Source: a virus. From it: a DNA stretch of 24,685 nucleotides. Of the stretch, positions 14,618 to 21,290 are shown piece by piece. How positions within the stretch are numbered: the stretch's first letter is position 1; the number at the start of each line of letters is the position of its first letter. The position numbers were made by a program, and so were the translations under genes. Below the pieces are notes generated by a model. The model was not told the origin of the DNA. It was given only the letters and a program-made list of their open reading frames with translations, and did no database searches. Location: the IMG/VR virus record IMGVR_UViG_3300022074_000356, positions 1 to 24,685 of that record. One strand, written 5' to 3'.

Positions 14618-14947
14618 CTACTTGAAAGGCCACTTTATTCCAGTTTCTCTTTCAAAGTTTGCAACTGCTCTTTCTAACTTGTGCCTATTGTTTAGTGTTT
14701 TTGGGTCCGTTAAACCAAACTTTTCAAAAGACTGCAAGTATCTCTTCTCGTTACCTAATGCGCGAGCAAAGCTAGTAACTTGCGAACTTGTCCCCTTTAG
14801 TCTGAGCGGTACGGAGTCATTGCCAAACAAAGCACCTAGGACAAATTTCATTTGAAATCCCAAGGCGCTAAGATATGATTCATCCATTGTTTCTGGATTT
14901 AAATCAATTTCAACTGGCACTAGTTCTTTTGAGTCGTTATCTTTCAT
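14618..14947 (-). CDS. Small conserved T4-like phage protein, unknown
   Basis: A 109-residue protein whose first 25 residues are acidic and probably disordered (KELVPVEIDLNPETMDES). The remainder is a helical domain (NEKRYLQSFEKFGLTDPKTL, then LERAVANFERETGIKWPFK). I recall similar proteins ending in a WPFK-type motif in other T4-like phages, always without known function. The gene begins the tape-measure transcript: a terminator and an ACTATTTAT promoter-like motif lie immediately upstream, a GGAGG ribosome site precedes the ATG, and the tape measure starts 12 bases downstream. That location suggests a tail-assembly or tape-measure-associated role, which is inference. Confidence 0.75.
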   Translation of the reverse strand: MKDNDSKELVPVEIDLNPETMDESYLSALGFQMKFVLGALFGNDSVPLRLKGTSSQVTSFARALGNEKRYLQSFEKFGLTDPKTLNNRHKLERAVANFERETGIKWPFK

Positions 14948-14963
14948 GGTACAGTCCTCCGTT

Positions 14964-14972
14964 ATAAATAGT
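14964..14972 (-). promoter_or_regulatory. ACTATTTAT late-promoter-like motif before the tape-measure genes
   Basis: On the minus strand the sequence reads AACAACTATTTATAAC, placed after the preceding terminator and 17 bases before the ATG. The same nine bases occur before gp19 and gp18. No -35 element is evident, which would fit a phage-specific late promoter or an RNA-level signal. Confidence 0.45.
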
Positions 14973-14980
14973 TGTTACTA

Positions 14981-15011
14981 ATAAAAAAATAGACCAAAAA
15001 CACTTTGGTCT
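14981..15011 (-). terminator. Intrinsic terminator after the tail chaperone genes
   Basis: In the mRNA an AGACCAAA / TTTGGTCT stem of eight pairs (15004-15011 with 14991-14998) has a five-base loop and is followed by a run of seven U (14983-14989). It lies six bases after the stop of the 76-residue ORF and separates the sheath/tube/chaperone genes from the tape-measure genes. Confidence 0.8.
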
Positions 15012-15016
15012 CTGGT

Positions 15017-15247
15017 CTATCTACTTCTCTTTCTTGCTTTCTCGTATTCTCTCTTTTCTTGATCAAATTGCTTCTGCAACCTTCTTAGGAACCATCTCCT
15101 AATTTGGATAGGGAGATTGTAGGATTCAAAAAGACTCCAGCCGCCATGATACTTTAGAGAAAATAACTCTTCGTAAACGCCTTCAATATAATCATTGCTT
15201 AGGCCAAAAAAAGTCAGTGGTAAACGGTACCTCCAATACTTGCTCAT
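15017..15247 (-). CDS. Second-frame tail assembly chaperone ORF (gp51-like?)
   Basis: A 76-residue ORF counted from the ATG inside the gp26-like gene (the frame is open further upstream). It contains GLSNDYIEGVYEELFSLKYH, then SLFESYNLPIQIRRWFLRRL and a very basic, charged end. Similar small proteins with a YNLPxxLRxFY-type motif follow gp26 homologues in T4-like phages as I remember them. The internal ATG has no convincing Shine-Dalgarno, and the ORF overlaps the gp26-like gene by 56 bases in the +1 frame across a 7-T run. It is therefore more likely made as a frameshift extension of the upstream protein (about 340 residues in total) than as an independent protein. Either way it fits a tape-measure chaperone pair placed before the tape measure. 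Confidence 0.65.
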   Translation of the reverse strand: MSKYWRYRLPLTFFGLSNDYIEGVYEELFSLKYHGGWSLFESYNLPIQIRRWFLRRLQKQFDQEKREYEKARKRSR

Positions 15248-16040
15248 ATCCACAGTTACTGCATTCAAAATGCTGGGCAAGTTCAACGTTTGGTAACGAA
15301 TTTTTATACTCGGTTCTAAGATATCTAGAATCAATAGCTGGCATATTGTCAATGAATTCTGAGACAGGTACTGCGTTTGAATCCATAGTTACGCTATTGA
15401 CATACATTTTCATCTGGTCTGTCAACCCTAGTGGGGCAAGCTTGTGCTTCTTTCTGGTTGAGTTAGAAGATACCAACTTTGCTTCGTCACGACCAGTCAA
15501 GGGTCTAACTTCAACAACTGCCCCAGTTTTTGGGAGGGTTATAAGGAAGGTTCCGCTTTCTGTCGTATCATTCGATGCATCGTTATAGACGGTAGCTTCA
15601 TCTAAATCAAACTCTTTTTCCTCCACATTTCCGCAAGATGGACAAGCCACCTTCGCTTCGTAGTCTGCACCGTATCCTGAGATTCTTGTGGCGATCACAA
15701 TTGCGTTCTTGTCGCCAACCAAAAGATCTGCTATCTTAATTGATTTATCAACAATAACACTCTCTAGAAGCTTATCAATTGCAACACCCTTTTTCAGAAA
15801 AGATTGATTGACAAGGATGTCTTCATCTTTTGCAGTCATGTGCCTGATTTCGATTTCAGATTTATTGTGGAGGGCGTGACCCTCGGAATAGAATTTGCCC
15901 TTTGAAGGCAAGTCAACTAGCTCAGTTGGTGTAACATATGACATTGCAGACTGTTGAGCCATCTGTTGCATTTCTTGTGGGGGTAATGGTTGGTCGGGAG
16001 CTAGGGGGCTACCGAATCGATCTTCATTGTTTCTGCTCAT
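15192..16040 (-). CDS. gp26: gp26-like baseplate hub / tail assembly chaperone
   Basis: A 282-residue protein resembling the T4 gp26 family (Pfam T4_baseplate). Seen: a LVDLPSKGKFYSEGHALHNK start to the conserved domain (41-60), EIEIRHMTAKDEDIL (62-76), a zinc-ribbon-like quartet formed by CPSC (133-136) and CSNC (260-263), a VEVRPLTGRDEAKL segment (176-189), and the typical FFWP end (277-280). The first 30 residues are Gln/Pro-rich and probably disordered. In T4, gp26 takes part in hub assembly and has been proposed, with gp51, to act like the frameshifted tape-measure chaperones of other phages. The downstream overlapping ORF, joined at a 7-T run in the last codons, supports this. It follows the tube gene by 76 bases. 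T4 gp26 is shorter (208 residues). Confidence 0.82.
   Translation of the reverse strand: MSRNNEDRFGSPLAPDQPLPPQEMQQMAQQSAMSYVTPTELVDLPSKGKFYSEGHALHNKSEIEIRHMTAKDEDILVNQSFLKKGVAIDKLLESVIVDKSIKIADLLVGDKNAIVIATRISGYGADYEAKVACPSCGNVEEKEFDLDEATVYNDASNDTTESGTFLITLPKTGAVVEVRPLTGRDEAKLVSSNSTRKKHKLAPLGLTDQMKMYVNSVTMDSNAVPVSEFIDNMPAIDSRYLRTEYKNSLPNVELAQHFECSNCGYEQVLEVPFTTDFFWPKQ
15206..15212 (-). other. Candidate programmed frameshift site (7-T run)
   Basis: In the gp26-like frame the mRNA reads GAC TTT TTT TGG, four codons before the TGA (TGG CCT AAG CAA TGA). A +1 slip, with tRNA-Phe re-pairing on TTT, continues as GGC CTA AGC into the overlapping ORF; a -2 slip reaches the same frame. A -1 slip would hit TAA within three codons, so it is not the productive option. 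Confidence 0.55.
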
Positions 16041-16116
16041 TTATACCTCGTATATTAATTGGAGTCTATTGTAAGTATATAATAAGTTAGAAAAAATGTT
16101 AATCTTTTTTATTTGA

Positions 16117-16701
16117 CTATGATGGCTGTGGAGTTGTTGTGCCTTCCTTAGATAATTTGTTTAATCCAGTGCCGAGAAGATCTTGATACATTGCAAAGTC
16201 ATACTTAACAGTAATGTCAATCCCCATCAAGTCATCTGCTGTATAATCAAACTCGCCCAAGCTGGCTTGAGAGATCCAAGGGTTTCTGAGTGTCCACTTG
16301 TCCACAGCACTCCCTCCCGCATTCAACGCCGAAATTTCGAATGCATCAATGATGGATGTCTCTTTGGCAATCGTATTGCTGTTGGTTGTGCTTGGGAACC
16401 TATAACCTGAGTTATAAAGCATAGCCATAAGAATATCAGTTGAGTCTGTGGCTAGGGGCTCTACCAAGGAGAAGGAAACATCTTCCCAGTTAACTCTTCC
16501 CGGAAACTTAAAAGTGTGGTTAAGGTATGAGTGAGATGTGTCTGTGATTGAAAAGCTAGGTCTAGTTACTTTAGTAATTACCCACTCCTCAAAACTGCTG
16601 CCAGCCATTGCGACCCTAAGCTTAAACCTATACTTTCTTTTTGCTTCTGAAGCTTTTGATGCCCAAAATCCGGGGCTTGCTGTCTTTGAGGTTGTTGCCA
16701 T
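16117..16701 (-). CDS. gp19: Tail tube protein (gp19)
   Basis: A 194-residue protein, close to T4 gp19 (163). Diagnostic tube segments: KYRFKLRVAMAGSSFEEWVI, a VTRPSFSITDTSHSYLNHTF strand pair, the KFPGRVNWEDVSFSLVEP core (65-82) typical of phage-like tail tubes, and LRNPWISQASLGEFDYTADD leading to a final IDITVKYDFAMYQ strand. The last 20 residues are polar and probably flexible. Hexamers of this protein would form the inner tube through which DNA passes. It lies directly downstream of the sheath with a 57-base gap that holds its own ACTATTTAT motif and an AAAGGAA ribosome site, so it can be expressed separately from the sheath. Confidence 0.9.
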   Translation of the reverse strand: MATTSKTASPGFWASKASEAKRKYRFKLRVAMAGSSFEEWVITKVTRPSFSITDTSHSYLNHTFKFPGRVNWEDVSFSLVEPLATDSTDILMAMLYNSGYRFPSTTNSNTIAKETSIIDAFEISALNAGGSAVDKWTLRNPWISQASLGEFDYTADDLMGIDITVKYDFAMYQDLLGTGLNKLSKEGTTTPQPS

Positions 16702-16736
16702 TATATTATATTTCCTTTATAAAAGTTTTTACATTA

Positions 16737-16745
16737 ATAAATAGT
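16737..16745 (-). promoter_or_regulatory. ACTATTTAT late-promoter-like motif before gp19
   Basis: The minus strand reads GCAACTATTTATTAATG in the gp18-gp19 gap, 36 bases upstream of the tube start. It is one of three identical nine-base copies, all in gaps before structural genes. Confidence 0.42.
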
Positions 16746-16758
16746 TGCTTTCTATTTT

Positions 16759-19700
16759 TTAATCTTCAAATCCTGCACCAGAGTTTGTAATTACAAAATC
16801 AATCGCAAAGAACTCTACAACTTTAGTTGGCTTCAAGAAAATCTTTGCATAGATGATGTTTTGATCAATCAAATCTGGCGTCGTTGTTGTTTCGTCAAGC
16901 TGGACTCTGAATCCATCAAGTCCGAACTGATTCTGGACCCCTGCTAAGAATGGCTCAACTTGAGATGTAAAGTTGGACCAAGTATCGCTAACGTTAGGCT
17001 CGAACAATAAGGTTGATGCAATTCTAGAAATTTCCTTCTTTACAAAGATCATCAATCTTCTCACGTTAATCCTATCCAATGCTGATGGAGTTGCTTGCAA
17101 TGTCTTCTGTCCGAAGATTACAATTCCCTCGTTTGGAAGAGAGGCGATTGGGTTAATGTTCACATCGTAAAGATCATCTCTTTCCTTTGAAGTAAGCTTG
17201 CTTCTCACCATCGTCACAGGAATACCTGCTGCGCCTTGCGATAATCCACCTCTAGTGAATCCTGCTGGTGCGAACCATGGTGCTGCAACTTTCTCTGAGA
17301 AAGAGAGGGCTCCGAATGCCGCAACTGATGGTGGTGCCCATACTCCACGTCCACTAATTGTGTCTGTGATTCTAACCCAAGGATAGTATGTCGCTGCGTA
17401 ACTAGAGTTGAGATTTCTCTGTTGCATATTGTTTACAACATCGCTAACGTGTGTTGCAGAAATTCTGCTCTGCTCGCTTTGGTAATCTTCAGATGCAGGT
17501 GTGTATCCACCTCTTGGATCGATGATAGCCAAGGTATCTCCGCGACCCTCAACAGTCTCAATCATATGAGTTGTAAGACCTTCGTTAACAATACCGGGAG
17601 CAGTAAGGATGTTTCCATCGATAAACTCAGGGTCGGAATACATATCAATTGCCTTCTTTACAGAGTAGAACATGGAGTATCCCGTATCAGTCGCACCTTC
17701 AGGGAGTGCTCTGGAGTGATTGAAGGGCTCTTTTTCTTTAATATTGAATCCATCAAACCCTCCATAAAGAGGAGATGTGAATCTATCATATCCTTTATCA
17801 AGCACATTCTTGTATGAGCCGGAAGTAGCCGTGATTGAAACTCCGCTTGCTCTTGAGCCTGATGCGTAATAAGCTGGCTTGTCTGAACTCGCATCCATTC
17901 TAAGGTCATCCAATGTGAAGTACCAAGAAGTCTCTGTTGTGTTGGCGACGTTGCCAAACCCTGCTGCTCCACCTGCCCCCTTTGGCAAGCTGTAGAGCAC
18001 ATCCAAGTTACTCGCGTCAAAGATCACAGAGCCGGTAGCTCTAGTGAACTGTGCTCCAAAGTAAGCTTCTGTTGGATCCGACAAGTTATCTTCGGCAGAG
18101 CTAGATCTAAGGGGAATCATAGGGAATATAACAGACCCTGTGAATGCAGGTGTTTTGGCATCCACTCCTAATTGCACTTTGTTTATAGTTGATCCAGTTG
18201 TAGCCAAGAAACAGGATCCTGTACCATAAGCCAAGAAGTCAACTGGGGATGCAGCGCTTACAAATAGGTTGTCATCATCTTGAGTTTTTAATTCAAAATC
18301 TTTCAATTTTGTTGGTCCATACACACCGAATGGAAGAAGCTCTGGGTTGATCTGTGCAGATTCAACTGCCGAAGCAACCTCTACACGAACAATCTTGGAT
18401 ACGTTTGGATAAGATCCATACTCAACCAATCTCTTCTTGTTTGTGTCCCACTCGACATACATATCACCAATTTGCTTTCCAATGTAGTTTGGGGAATTAG
18501 AGTCGAGTGTAAGATTTGTGTATCTCTCGACATATCTCTTAACTCCATCGGTATCCTTGATATCTCTAATTGCTAAAGTGAAAGTACCATAGGGAGTGCT
18601 GTCGTTTCTGGAATATCTGATGTCTTCGATTGAAATCTTGAATTGTCTTTGTTCAGAATCTCCAGTGCTTAATGTGTGAAGTTTGAAAAGCTTTTGTGCA
18701 ACATTGGATGAAGCAGCTTCTGGGTTGTAAGCAGGGATCAACTGGTTGCCTGTGACTGTAGCGGCGTTGCCATCGTTCCCACCACCCGCTGTGTTTCTCA
18801 AGTCTTGTGAGAAAAACCACCCAGTTTGTGCAGCGTTCGTTGCGAATTTGTGATCTCCACCATCGCCCATTGTTCCGCCGCCTAGCTGGAGGATAACTCC
18901 ATAACATGCCTGACTGGCTGTGATGAATTGTGCTACGTGTCTCTCGTAAGACTGCCCCAAGAAGAAAGTCGAAGTTGAATCATTGCCTGTGTCAATTAAG
19001 TTGCTGTTTGTTTTTGTTGCGTTTGTATTAAACACTTTTCTAATAAAGTTATTAGAGGATCGATTAAAATTAAAGACAGCCTCTTTGAGAACACCAGTGG
19101 TACCAAGAGAGGCCTCTTTGTTTGCTTTTGTATCGTAAATTCTAAGCTTAAAGTTTTGATTCACGTCTAAAGAATCAATAAGAGCCGAAGAGCCTGAAAA
19201 TGTTGTCACAATGGAACTATTGCCTGCTCTAGGAGATCCAACAAGTGCCGGGGCCCCTGTTGTAGTGTAGAATGTGGCTGCCAAAACTCCGTCAACAGCC
19301 TCGTGCGAAGCCGCTACCTCATTGTTGGGAGCGAGTGCATCAGACGCAGAATTAAACAAGAATAAGCCATATGCACCACCACCAGCGGCAGCTTGAGTGC
19401 TGGTGCCTCTTTCTTCCGCTGTCCAACCGGCAGTTGCTGTGTTGTCTGATGTGTCAGCATCTGGGTGCTGATCACCAAGGAGGCGGATGAATGTCAATGC
19501 TGAATTGTTTTTAAGCCAAGCTTGAGCAGCGTAGGCAGCAAATGTTGGAGCGGTTGGCACACCGGATCTCCAAATATCGCTAGCTTCCTCGCCTGCAACT
19601 GGGTTTCCAAAAATTGTAATAAATTCAGAAAAAGAACTAACTTTAACTGGTCTGTATGCTGGACCTCTCCTAGATCTACCAATAACTACAGGACCAATAG

Positions 19701-19785
19701 GTGCTGCTATTGCTGGTCTTTGAGAGTTGTCAATCTCTTCAATAAAAACTCCGGGTGACACAAACTTATAATCTCTTGCTGACAT
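16759..19785 (-). CDS. gp18: Tail sheath protein (gp18), enlarged
   Basis: A 1008-residue contractile sheath protein. The N-terminus (YKFVSPGVFIEEIDNS, then PIGPVVIGRSRRGPAYRPVK and SSFSEFITIFG) is characteristic of gp18-type sheaths, as is the C-terminal domain from about residue 860 (LPNEGIVIFGQKTLQ, NVRRLMIFVKKEISRIASTL, then AKIFLKPTKVVEFFAIDFVI), which forms the inner layer interacting with tube and neighbours. At about 350 residues more than T4 gp18 (659), the excess lies in the middle, between roughly 120 and 700, in Gly/Ser/Thr/Asn-rich segments likely to be extra surface domains. An AAAGGAG ribosome site precedes the ATG, and an ACTATTTAT motif lies 53 bases upstream. It follows gp15, the protein that stabilises the sheath top in T4. 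Confidence 0.93.
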   Translation of the reverse strand: MSARDYKFVSPGVFIEEIDNSQRPAIAAPIGPVVIGRSRRGPAYRPVKVSSFSEFITIFGNPVAGEEASDIWRSGVPTAPTFAAYAAQAWLKNNSALTFIRLLGDQHPDADTSDNTATAGWTAEERGTSTQAAAGGGAYGLFLFNSASDALAPNNEVAASHEAVDGVLAATFYTTTGAPALVGSPRAGNSSIVTTFSGSSALIDSLDVNQNFKLRIYDTKANKEASLGTTGVLKEAVFNFNRSSNNFIRKVFNTNATKTNSNLIDTGNDSTSTFFLGQSYERHVAQFITASQACYGVILQLGGGTMGDGGDHKFATNAAQTGWFFSQDLRNTAGGGNDGNAATVTGNQLIPAYNPEAASSNVAQKLFKLHTLSTGDSEQRQFKISIEDIRYSRNDSTPYGTFTLAIRDIKDTDGVKRYVERYTNLTLDSNSPNYIGKQIGDMYVEWDTNKKRLVEYGSYPNVSKIVRVEVASAVESAQINPELLPFGVYGPTKLKDFELKTQDDDNLFVSAASPVDFLAYGTGSCFLATTGSTINKVQLGVDAKTPAFTGSVIFPMIPLRSSSAEDNLSDPTEAYFGAQFTRATGSVIFDASNLDVLYSLPKGAGGAAGFGNVANTTETSWYFTLDDLRMDASSDKPAYYASGSRASGVSITATSGSYKNVLDKGYDRFTSPLYGGFDGFNIKEKEPFNHSRALPEGATDTGYSMFYSVKKAIDMYSDPEFIDGNILTAPGIVNEGLTTHMIETVEGRGDTLAIIDPRGGYTPASEDYQSEQSRISATHVSDVVNNMQQRNLNSSYAATYYPWVRITDTISGRGVWAPPSVAAFGALSFSEKVAAPWFAPAGFTRGGLSQGAAGIPVTMVRSKLTSKERDDLYDVNINPIASLPNEGIVIFGQKTLQATPSALDRINVRRLMIFVKKEISRIASTLLFEPNVSDTWSNFTSQVEPFLAGVQNQFGLDGFRVQLDETTTTPDLIDQNIIYAKIFLKPTKVVEFFAIDFVITNSGAGFED

Positions 19786-19837
19786 TATCGAATTCTCCTT
19801 TAATCGGCTTAACTACCATGACGGTATTATTTCTTAA

Positions 19838-19846
19838 ATAAATAGT
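19838..19846 (-). promoter_or_regulatory. ACTATTTAT late-promoter-like motif before gp18
   Basis: The minus strand reads GAACACTATTTATTTAAG in the 85-base gap between gp15 and the sheath gene. It is the same core as at 16737 and 14964. The gap contains no convincing terminator. Confidence 0.42.
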
Positions 19847-19870
19847 GTTCGGTTCTTTCAAAGTCCAAAA

Positions 19871-20788
19871 TTATTCTCTATACTTGCCATCCACTCCAAA
19901 GTTTCGCTTACTGTCTCCTCCCGGACCACCCGTGACGAGTGGATCGTTGAAAACTGCTTGCTCTCTGCCAATCCGTATTTGGACAGCGTTTTCTCTAACT
20001 GAATACTTGGGTGTCTCTTGATTGTCTCCTTCTCCTACTAGGTAACCTAAAACCTCTATAGATATGTCTGTCTCATACCTACGTTCTTCGCCTTCCATAC
20101 TGGCGATATTGTTATTGCTTTCAAAGCTTGAATTGATAAATGCCTCGTATGAATGACCATCGCGCTCTACAAAAAAGCTATTAACAATTCCTGTTCTCGT
20201 TACGAAAGGTTGCACCAACTCATTCATCTGCTGTTGGTATTCAGTTCTTATCTTTATTCTATAATTGACAGAAACATAAACCAATGCAGGAATAGAAATC
20301 GTCTCATAAACCACTTTCTCTGTTGGGGTTCTCACAAACTTTGGAGCCACTCTATCATTGTATCTTATGTTAGCAGTTGCATTTGCAAAGTTAGAAGTCT
20401 TGTTCTGCTTTATTCTTCTGGCGATTACGATAGATCCGCCTTTTTCTGGCTGGGTCGGTATTGGGAACATACCCCCTGAGAAAGCACCCTTTCTGCCTAA
20501 ATTCTTTTCAAGACCAATTCTTTCTATAGTTATTGCGGGAAGGATGATGAGACCTTCGTTGTCTCTGTATTCCTTGTCATCCTTTATTTGAAAAGACCTT
20601 TCAGCAGACGACCAGACAACCGGAACTTTCTTCCTTCCCTCATTGGTTATTGTCTTTAAGTTGAACTTAGAGTCCATATAATCATAGAGAGCATAATCAA
20701 TTGTCTCTAGAGTCGAAGGAGCGAACTCTAGATCTTGATCAAGTATAGTGTCCTTTTTTTCTTCTGGTATTCCTGTGTAATTCGACAT
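19871..20788 (-). CDS. gp15: Tail sheath stabilizer and completion protein (gp15-like)
   Basis: A 305-residue protein that follows the T4 gp15 (272) pattern: KKVPVVWSSAERSFQIK early, corresponding to VPITYASKEHF in T4; ILPAITIERIGLEKN, corresponding to LPRINLHLVDF; a VSVNYRIKIRTEYQQQMNEL helix-strand segment leading to VQPFV, as in T4's ILPYF; and RYETDISIEVLGYLVG, matching the WSLTFEVNGW strand. The C-terminal 60 residues are polar and probably flexible. In T4, a gp15 hexamer caps the tube and sheath and binds the neck. It starts eight bases after gp14 and is the last gene of the neck group, next to the sheath, as its role predicts. Confidence 0.82.
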   Translation of the reverse strand: MSNYTGIPEEKKDTILDQDLEFAPSTLETIDYALYDYMDSKFNLKTITNEGRKKVPVVWSSAERSFQIKDDKEYRDNEGLIILPAITIERIGLEKNLGRKGAFSGGMFPIPTQPEKGGSIVIARRIKQNKTSNFANATANIRYNDRVAPKFVRTPTEKVVYETISIPALVYVSVNYRIKIRTEYQQQMNELVQPFVTRTGIVNSFFVERDGHSYEAFINSSFESNNNIASMEGEERRYETDISIEVLGYLVGEGDNQETPKYSVRENAVQIRIGREQAVFNDPLVTGGPGGDSKRNFGVDGKYRE

Positions 20789-20796
20789 GCCTAATC

Positions 20797-21285
20797 CTAT
20801 AGGGCGTTAAACGTCCCTTTTCTCGCTCTCCTACAAGTTGCTGCAATCTCATACTTGTACTCTACTTGACCAAATAATTCTTTTGGTTCGTTGAGAGTCA
20901 CAATCTCGTAGTGAAATTTTCCGTATAATATAAAATCACCCTCACGAACAAACAAGTTTTGATCTTCCGTTAACCTTCGCTTGTGAAAGTAAATATTGAT
21001 GTTTGATCTTTTATCAACACCAAAGGTTGTATTTGTTGATTCTTGACCTTCCCATCCGATTAAAGCATAAACTCGAACAGGGGGCAAGAACGTCTTGTCT
21101 ATAGCTTCGCCGTAAAGAGAATGAAAGCTAGTTTTTTCCAGACTTATGGGATAGTAAAGCACAGTTTGACCAATGACGCGCTCGATTACCTCGTCATTAA
21201 TCTGCTTGACTAAATTGCGCTCTTTCTCCCCAGTAAATAAGGGAGGAGGTGGAGCATCAGGTTGTGACCATTTGTTGTCTGCCAT
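20797..21285 (-). CDS. gp14: Neck protein (gp14-like)
   Basis: A 162-residue protein, shorter than T4 gp14 (256). The core TTFGVDKRSNINIYFHKRRL, then REGDFILYGKFHYEIVTLNE and FGQVEYKYEIAA, lines up with the T4 gp14 central region ([51 protein letters not shown]). The N-terminus is Pro-rich (QPDAPPPPLF). The long C-terminal tail of T4 gp14 is absent; the protein stops after CRRARKG. In T4, gp13 and gp14 form the neck that closes the filled head and receives the tail. It lies between gp13 and gp15 with gaps of only a few bases, the same order as in T4. Confidence 0.8.
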   Translation of the reverse strand: MADNKWSQPDAPPPPLFTGEKERNLVKQINDEVIERVIGQTVLYYPISLEKTSFHSLYGEAIDKTFLPPVRVYALIGWEGQESTNTTFGVDKRSNINIYFHKRRLTEDQNLFVREGDFILYGKFHYEIVTLNEPKELFGQVEYKYEIAATCRRARKGTFNAL

Positions 21286-21290
21286 TTATT

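Noticed and set aside
14961-14976. T4 late promoter TATAAATA on the plus strand
   Set aside because: It points away from all recognised genes; there is no plus-strand gene downstream. The coding-strand reading ACTATTTAT recurs elsewhere and is more useful.
15248-15352. Upstream extension of the 76-residue ORF to an earlier ATG
   Set aside because: The added 35 residues come from the overlapping gp26-like coding sequence in another frame and look random; no ribosome site is present.
16060-16116. Terminator between the tube and gp26-like genes (A and T runs)
   Set aside because: Only an A-T stem of about six pairs can form, with no G-C core, so it is too weak to call.
17422-17817. Plus-strand ORF of 131 codons within the sheath gene
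   Set aside because: Antisense to conserved sheath sequence, with Cys/Ile/Ser-rich composition typical of shadow translation.
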